Positions 17,888 through 23,084 of a stretch of DNA of 23,084 nucleotides are shown one piece after another. The position numbers and the translations under genes are program-made. The notes under the pieces were generated by a model. It was not told the origin of the DNA, did not search any database, and was given only the letters and a program-made list of their open reading frames with translations. The first letter of the stretch is position 1; every line of letters begins with the position of its first letter. Origin of the DNA: Plantago elongata (lineage: Eukaryota > Streptophyta > Magnoliopsida > Lamiales > Plantaginaceae); assembly GCA_036897095.1 (NCBI GenBank), contig JAYMSP010002651.1:1-23084 (forward strand), given 5' to 3'.

Positions 17888-17924
17888 ATGGTTTACTTTG
17901 AATATCTATATATATTTAAAAGAT

Positions 17925-18387
17925 AGGTTTCTATCTCATTCATTTTCTATAGGATCAAAGCTAAGAATGATTGTGGGATTTAATAACAATTTTGATTTAA
18001 TTTTTATTATTAATTCATCAAATGGAAGAAAGTAAAAATTAAGGAAAGAATCGAAGAGAATCACGCCTGTATTCTTCCTCCCCAAGTTTCGATCCCACGC
18101 CCCCTCATTCTTTCTCCCCAAGTTTCGGTCCCACCCCCTTATTATTTCTCTCCATGTTTCAATTTATATGTCATATCTTCTAAATTTGGTATGTAATATT
18201 CCAAACCCTAAAAAACTAACTTATATAACAACCTACCCCATACACGTTTTTCTCCACATTTCACACCATTTCGCCAATTCATTTTATTTCGTCCTCTCCC
18301 CAACTTCACGAAGCTTTTTTTCGGTTTATCATGTCAGCCCGAATAATACTTGCAAGAGGTTTCGTTTCGTTTTCTCCGCCATCAAAG
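17925..18387. other. Upstream region of F-box copy 1, no gene seen
   Basis: It contains two partly similar segments (CCCCAAGTTTCGATCCCACG near 18082 and CCCCAAGTTTCGGTCCCACC near 18117), a 35-bp direct repeat. Otherwise AT/CT-rich leader-like DNA. Confidence 0.45.
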
Positions 18388-19113
18388 ATGAGAACGCAAG
18401 CATTGATGTTCTCCATGTTGCCATTCCCCATCAAGTTTCGAATTTTGCTCTTTCTATCTACCGACTCCATGTAAGACATTAAACCTAAATTTCGAATTTT
18501 CATTTCAATAATGCTATTCTCAATGTTTTAAATTATTTTCTTGCATTCAAGAGTTGTTTTGCAAGAAGTTTCATCGACCCATTTTTTGTTGGATCCGTAG
18601 GTGCTTCTTCTCCAATAACAATTTGATTCTTATGAATGCAAATTTATTCTACTATTGGCTTACAGTATTCTTCATGCCATTTCATTTTCATAATCAAACT
18701 ATTCTTTCTATTTATACCATTTTTCTAACACGATCAATTGTTTAAATTTTTTATAGTTTGACATATTCATTCATCAAAACTACTCAAGCATTGATCGTAG
18801 GCTTCATAAGCTCTATATGTTGGAACATCCCGATTCTTTGTACACATCTTCAATATGCAAGCTTTTCAGTAATAATGAAGACTTGAGGCTCAAAGGACAC
18901 GACTTATTGATTGCAATAAACTACAATCTTGATGGTGTTTCTAATATTCGAATATGGAGGAAGAAGCTTAGTTTAATACTCAAGTTCCTACATTATGAAT
19001 TTGTAATCAATACTTATAGCTATCGTCCAATCAAGCTAATATGTGATTATCATCATATTCCCCATCCATTTGCTTATTCTACTATCTATTGTGCGAATGT
19101 TTATCAAATATAG
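18388..19113 (+). pseudogene. F-box protein, At2g35280-like, copy 1 (degenerate)
   Basis: Exon 1 (18388-18470) reads MRTQALMFSMLPFPIKFRIL then LFLSTDS and ends AT/GTAAGA, phase 2. The LP..IK.RIL.FLS core is an F-box N-terminus. A middle segment near 18554 shows FCKKFHRPIFC, comparable to the second exon of the other copies, but its frame does not join cleanly. The last exon (18757-19113, after TTTTTTATAG) gives RRLHKLYMLEHPDSLYTSSI, KLFSNNEDLRLKGHDLLI and IRIWRKKLSLIL. This matches the family's GH..A.Y..SI.L...NE.LR.KG..LL region. F-box proteins recruit targets to SCF ubiquitin ligases through SKP1. This copy is the most diverged of three and probably non-functional. Confidence 0.45.
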
Positions 19114-19415
19114 AGACCGAATGTTACATTAATTCTAAGTTTTTCAGTTATATGACATCCTAAACACCAATTTTGTAACGGATTATTTTCCAATATTGTG
19201 ATGAATGTATTACGATAGTTCGATTTTTATTGTATCTGCATATTACTGCCAATTCTATTTTATGAAGTTGCCTTAATTCATATGTTGCATAATTTGGGAA
19301 TAAAACAATCAAAATTTTCCATGGGACCGAAATATTCTACAAACTGAACATAATTGTGTATAAAACGAAAAAACGAGAAAACAATATTTCTTTCCTAACA
19401 AACAAGATTTCAGTT

Positions 19416-19448
19416 CGTTATATATAAGTCCATATCCGCATTATATTC
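19416..19448 (+). promoter_or_regulatory. Duplicated TATA segment, copy A
   Basis: Begins CGTTATATATAAGTCCATAT; 29 or 30 of its 33 bases match copy B, 101 bp downstream. The TATATATAAG core is a plausible TATA box. Confidence 0.5.
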
Positions 19449-19516
19449 GGTAGTTTATTCGAGCGAGCAATGACAACTTTTAATGACCTAATCGATGATC
19501 TTCAGATGTTGATAAT

Positions 19517-19549
19517 CGTTATATATAAGTCCAGATCTGCATTCTATTC
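19517..19549 (+). promoter_or_regulatory. Duplicated TATA segment, copy B
   Basis: Begins CGTTATATATAAGTCCAGAT. It is 415 bp before the ATG of F-box copy 2, so it would leave a long leader or serve another transcript. Confidence 0.5.
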
Positions 19550-19963
19550 ACTGTTGTACATGAGCAATATACTTCTTTAGGAGGCCATTTTTTTGTTTTA
19601 TGCTATTTCTCAATACTATTGTCGAACTTATATTATGGTGGAAATTAATAAAATAGTATTATGCTTAATTCGAATGCGTTGTTTTTTATTCAAGAATAAA
19701 TGCTAATTTTCAAGTTCAGGTCATTTAGATTGAATCTTGATATTTTAGTTATATATTTACCATATAGATACTCCACGTTTTTTGCCCAAAAGAAGCTAAA
19801 TTTATCTTACACACGACTATGGAAATTTCTCATGTCTTAGTTTTGAACGATTCTATTTCCTTATCACACGTGAATCACAACTATATTAGCACAGTTGCCT
19901 TTCGAAAATATTTGTCAATTTCATACGATGAATGCAAGAAAATGCATATTTGCTCCTCGAACC

Positions 19964-20784
19964 ATGTCCCTCTTCACTCAATTACCTAATGAAATTCAGA
20001 TCTCTATTATGTATTTTGCAGAAATAAGCAGCATCAAGGCTTGCAAAAATGTTCTTCTCAGGTTATACTAACTATGCACATTCGAAGGATTGAGCCTAAT
20101 ATGATGTTTTAAGAGTACTAATATCCTGTATTATTTCACTTGCAGTTCAAAGAAGTTTAGCAAAATTCACAAAGTCGTGAGTTTCGATGAATTGCCCCGT
20201 TCAAGGTGGCAATCCCCTACATCTTGCGAAATTGAATTTATATCAAGGTGTCTCCATGCAGAAAATCCGGAAAACTACTTAAGGATGCTCATGGTGACTA
20301 TTAAGATCTAATTCATTCCGATCTCTCTTCAGTTTTTCTATTAACATTATTTACACTAACCCACTAACCCTAATTCATATATTTCATAATGATGTGTCCG
20401 AGTACAATGATTTTAGGCAAATAGATTATCTACTTGACAAAGTCGTAAAAGGAGGACACAAAGCTGCTCGATATGCATATGCTATAATCAACCTACTCTC
20501 CAATGATACACGATATCGACAAAAGGGATTTAGAACTTTGATTTCTTTATGGAAAGAGAGTGATAGTGTTTATAAAATAGCGAAGGATCGAGCCTACATA
20601 TGTTCCAAGATCAACAGGTTCAATGCTACATTCGACTATCGACAGACGGCGCTATTTTTCGAGCCATCCATCTCCAATATATCAACACGAGGCCGAATTG
20701 GAATGTGACAATTGCAAGGCCGATTTTGAGATTGTGTGTTTTAATGATGAGACTATGTGGGAAAGAGTAGTGATTCGCGGATAG
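19964..20784 (+). pseudogene. F-box protein, At2g35280-like, copy 2 (C-terminal frameshift)
   Basis: Exon 1 (19964-20061) reads MSLFTQLPNEIQISIMYFAE then ISSIKACKNVLLS, an F-box. Exon 2 (20146-20293) gives SKKFSKIHKVVSFDELPRSR, EFISRCLHAENPENYLRMLM. Exon 3 (from 20403) gives YLLDKVVKGGHKAARYAYAI, NLLSNDTRYRQKGFRTLISL and KIAKDRAYICSKINRF. Introns are in phase 2 and phase 0. In the current frame the protein ends at TGA 20706-20708. A 1-2 bp shift near 20640 restores a Cys-rich tail (AELECDNCKADFEIVCF.., ending VVIRG, TAG at 20784) that fits the family's usual C..C..D.E..F ending. So this copy is a recent frameshift mutant, or makes a protein with an altered tail. The family's substrates are unknown. 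Confidence 0.65.
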
Positions 20785-20926
20785 TTATTTACTTACGTTT
20801 TTATTGTTTGTCATTTCGATTTTATTAATAAAATTTTACTTTATACCGTTCGCTTTTTTATTTCTTACACGCCCTCAATATTATTTAATATTCCGAATTA
20901 AACAAATATAAAATATTAATCAAGTT

Positions 20927-21243
20927 AATAAAAATAATTCATAAATACAAAAAAGATTATGGTAATATTTTAAACTTGACATACAAGTATGAATTACACG
21001 TCTTTACTATAATTCGAGACCTTCTATTTTCGATTTAATATTCCTTTTATAACTTTCTTAAATATTATGAATAAGAAAAAATAATTAAAAATGAATCTAC
21101 AATAATAAAAATAATTCAAAAATGTAAAATCGATTATAGTAATAATTTGAACTTGACGTGCAAGTTTGAATTGCACGTTTGTGCTATAATTCGAAACCTC
21201 CTAATATATTCGATATTTTTTTTCCTTTTATAACTTACCTAAA
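20927..21243. repeat. Two-copy tandem repeat, about 140 bp each
   Basis: Unit 1 (20927-21063) and unit 2 (21104-21243) both begin AATAAAAATAATTC. They then share AACTTGAC.T.CAAGT.TGAA, CTATAATTCGA.ACCT and CCTTTTATAACTT, at an offset of 177 bp. Unit 2 contains a perfect inverted repeat ACGTGCAA/TTGCACGT (21156-21163, 21171-21178) that is degenerate in unit 1. Confidence 0.75.
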
Positions 21244-21285
21244 TTTGAGTAGCTCCCAAGTTTCTTATTTTACTAAGACTTACAC

Positions 21286-21293
21286 TATATAAA
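21286..21293 (+). promoter_or_regulatory. TATA box of F-box copy 3
   Basis: TATATAAA lies 47 bp before the ATG at 21340, a typical plant spacing if the leader is short. Confidence 0.5.
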
Positions 21294-21339
21294 GATATCT
21301 TAGCATTCTTCTACTACCACAAAATCCGGGAAAAGTACA

Positions 21340-21981
21340 ATGACGTGTAGCAATAAGAAATTTCGTTCCTCTATGCCTCACATACCGGAAGAATTGTTAA
21401 CTATTATTCTGTCCAAAGTTGCTGCTAAATCCAAAAAGCATTGGGTGGATATTAGCAACAGGTACGTTCACATGTAATTTTTTACGTTTATTAGAATTCG
21501 ACTTCTATATATTTTAGCCGATTAATCTTTGACATCTGTAATTGCTCAGTTGTCGTCTTTTGAACAAGTTGAGCAAGGATCTAGATGTGCTTGACAAGTT
21601 ATGTCTCGATTCTTCCTTCCTGATTCCAAGAAACGTTGAGACGATGTTGTTCGATGCACGAAATCCCGAGGGCGTGCTTCGAGAATCTCTGGTGAATGAT
21701 TAATAATTTATTATCTTATATCAATTCCTTCCAAGTACTGCGTTTTACTTATCCATTTCATTCATGTAGATGTTATTTTTCAAAGAGGGTGAAGAAGAGA
21801 AGTCCTACAAGTTACTGGACATGGCGAAGATGTTGATCATGGTGAAGCCGAGTATTGCTTGAATGTTTTGAATTTGTTCGGTGGTTGTGAAAGGAAACGA
21901 AGTGAAGGAGTTGAAGGTTTGGCTGAGCTAAAACATGTCCCGTTAGGTTGGGAAATTTGCGCCAGTAGATGGGCACTGTAG
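21340..21981 (+). pseudogene. F-box protein, At2g35280-like, copy 3 (frameshift)
   Basis: Exon 1 (21340-21461) gives MTCSNKKFRSSMPHIPEELL then TIILSKVAAKSKKHWVDISN, an F-box. Exon 2 (21550-21691) gives SCRLLNKLSKDLDVLDKLCL, DARNPEGVLRESL. Exon 3 starts at 21770 (MLFFKEGEEEKSYKLLDMA). Intron phases 2 and 0 equal those of copy 2. The open frame ends at TGA near 21860. Shifting frame near 21822 restores DVDHGEAEYCLNVLNLFGGC and GVEGLAELKHVPLGWEIC, ending TAG at 21981. This corresponds to the 'GH..A.Y...I.L...G...E.G...L..L' block of the family. It therefore carries one indel. The gene has its own TATA box and a 47-bp gap to the start codon, so it may still be transcribed. Confidence 0.62.
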
Positions 21982-22526
21982 TTGAGGATTTCTAGGCTTA
22001 CATTGAAAAATCCGAAGTTCTATGATATACACAACTTTTGTAAGTCGGAGTTCACTCCTCTTCAAATTCATTTGAAGAGGACAGGCGTACCCAACAGGTA
22101 CACACACTGTTCGGATTGCATTGCTGATGAAGAGGTTGCTCATCTCGAGGATTCCAAACCTCAAAACAGACCAACCCTATAATTTGTTTCGTAGAGACTC
22201 GATTTTACTAATGTTCTACACTTTCATGATAATTTAGGAATTTCTTTATAATTATAGTTTTATGTTCTTTGTTGCGAATTCTACTTAATAATCTATTTTA
22301 CATTTAATGTTCTATGATCTATTTAATTTTACATTTCTTTGATTTGGGGTATATTAAAATACTCTAACAATATACAAATAATTTAGACATTAACATGATA
22401 AATACGTTGAGATCATCTTTCGGCGTCACATAGGTCAATAAAACTACAATCGTAGTTTAAACGTCGCAGTGTGAAATCGCAAGATGATGAATTACGCATG
22501 AAACCATATAGTAATGACTAAATATA
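21982..22526. other. Intergenic stretch, no gene seen
   Basis: 3' flank of F-box copy 3 and AT-rich DNA up to the CACTA end. A short open frame on each strand at 21943-22182 overlaps the F-box tail and is treated as a shadow. No other motif. Confidence 0.45.
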
Positions 22527-22548
22527 CACTACAAGAAAACAGCGTTTT

Positions 22549-22995
22549 TCTAACGGAATGATTTTCCGTGAGAATAGTAACGGAATTTGTAACGGAAATA
22601 GATTCCGTAAGAAATTTCTCACGGAAAGTGTATTCCGTAACAAATTTCTAACGGAATCAAGTATTCCGTTACAAATTTGCAATCCGGCCAGACGGTTTAA
22701 CCACTGGCCGGTAAAATTTCTAACGGAATCCTGTTTTCCGTAACAAATTTGTGACGGAATTATGTATTCCGTCACAAATTTGTAACGGAATATGTATTCC
22801 GTCACAAATTTCTAACGGAATGTCTTTTCCGTTAGAAATTTGTAACGGAATAAGTTATTCCGTCACTAATTTGTAACGGATTTTGTATTCCGTTACAAAT
22901 TTGTCACGGAATAGATGATTCCGTCACAAATTTGTTACGGAATACTAGATTCCGTGACAAATTTGTTACGGAATACAAGATTCCGTTACAAATTT
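22549..22995. repeat. CACTA subterminal array of ~13 hairpin units
   Basis: Roughly 13 units of the form GTNACGGAAT-(4-6 nt)-ATTCCGTNAC are separated by AAATTTG or AAATTTC, giving a period of about 30-35 bp. Each unit is a small inverted repeat with ACGGAA as the constant word. Flanking bases vary by transitions (GTAAC, GTCAC, GTTAC, CTAAC). In the En/Spm family such motifs bind the element-encoded TNPA-type protein. Confidence 0.85.
22684..22711. repeat. GC-rich inverted repeat inside the array
   Basis: CCGGCCAG (22684-22691) and CTGGCCGG (22704-22711) form perfect 8-bp arms around a 12-bp loop. It interrupts the ACGGAAT array with a quite different, CpG-containing sequence. Confidence 0.8.
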
Positions 22996-23084
22996 ACATT
23001 ACTTTTTACTTCATTTTGGTTTTTTTAATTATAAAAATATACGTTATTTTATTTATATATATATACTTTATTTAATTTATTGAT

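Larger units (their letters stand above)
19114..19963. other. Spacer upstream of F-box copy 2 with duplicated promoter motif
   Basis: AT-rich. It holds the repeated TATA-containing segment at 19416-19448 and 19517-19549. No coding potential seen. Confidence 0.5.
20785..21339. other. Spacer between F-box copies 2 and 3
   Basis: AT-rich, mostly occupied by the tandem repeat 20927-21243 and the promoter of copy 3. No gene. Confidence 0.6.
22527..23084. mobile_element. CACTA (En/Spm) transposon terminus, runs off window
   Basis: CACTACAAGAAAACAGCG at 22527 is the classic CACTA terminal inverted repeat (CACTACAAGAAAA). It is preceded by ATA, a possible half of the 3-bp target repeat. It leads into a dense subterminal repeat block (22549-22995), as expected for transposase binding sites at an En/Spm end. 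The element continues beyond the window, so it cannot be said whether it encodes a transposase. Confidence 0.88.

Noticed and set aside
22549..22995. CRISPR-like array of regularly spaced repeats
   Set aside because: Repeats are inverted, variable and adjacent to a CACTACAAG terminus in a plant genome; spacers are constant AAATTTG, not unique.

Overview
The window is nuclear DNA from a flowering plant, most likely a eudicot. The evidence is GT..AG introns of 70-180 bp, plant-specific families (REM-type B3, PB1-like, GRF zinc finger, Myb/SANT-like, At2g35280-like F-box) and plant transposons (Cassandra TRIM, PIF/Harbinger, CACTA, Helitron, Ty1/Ty3 remnants). I cannot name the species. There is no operon logic and almost every recognisable gene is broken, so this reads as a transposon-rich, decaying chromosomal segment.

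Layout. (1) 1-2420: remains of LTR retrotransposons on the minus strand (RNase H fragment, gag with a nonsense codon and a frameshift) and LTR-like DNA carrying one TATA box on each strand. (2) 2707-4298: a complete Cassandra TRIM on the minus strand with a perfect 5-bp target duplication, Met-tRNA primer site, short internal domain and 5S rRNA-like promoters in both LTRs. Its 3' LTR is split by a 908-bp hAT-like element. (3) 4299-5860: AT-rich degenerate repeats and the 5' end of a decayed minus-strand transcription unit. (4) 5860-13134: Harbinger-like subterminal DNA followed by five gene remnants: GRF zinc finger/coiled-coil/membrane protein (+), PB1-like protein (-), Myb/SANT-like protein (+), an unrecognised two-exon gene (+) and a two-B3 REM gene (+). 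(5) 13685-16513: a PIF/Harbinger pair on the minus strand, Myb/SANT ORF1 and DDE transposase, both broken. (6) 17858-17890: a Helitron-like 3' end. (7) 18388-21981: three tandem copies of an At2g35280-like F-box gene with shared intron positions; at least two are frameshifted. Duplicated promoter and intergenic segments lie between them. (8) 22527 to the end: one end of a CACTA (En/Spm) transposon with about 13 hairpin-forming subterminal repeats.

The most informative pattern is the mode of decay. In region 4 the reading frames and splice phases are mostly preserved, yet exons carry in-frame stops that single C-to-T or G-to-A transitions would explain. The REM gene has four such stops across five phase-consistent exons. 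This fits long-term cytosine methylation and deamination. I see no clear evidence of a new defence or catalytic system. The best candidates for something undescribed are the unrecognised gene at 10690-11281, the unrecognised exon at 7987-8352, and the possibility that region 4 and the Harbinger genes once formed one large composite element.
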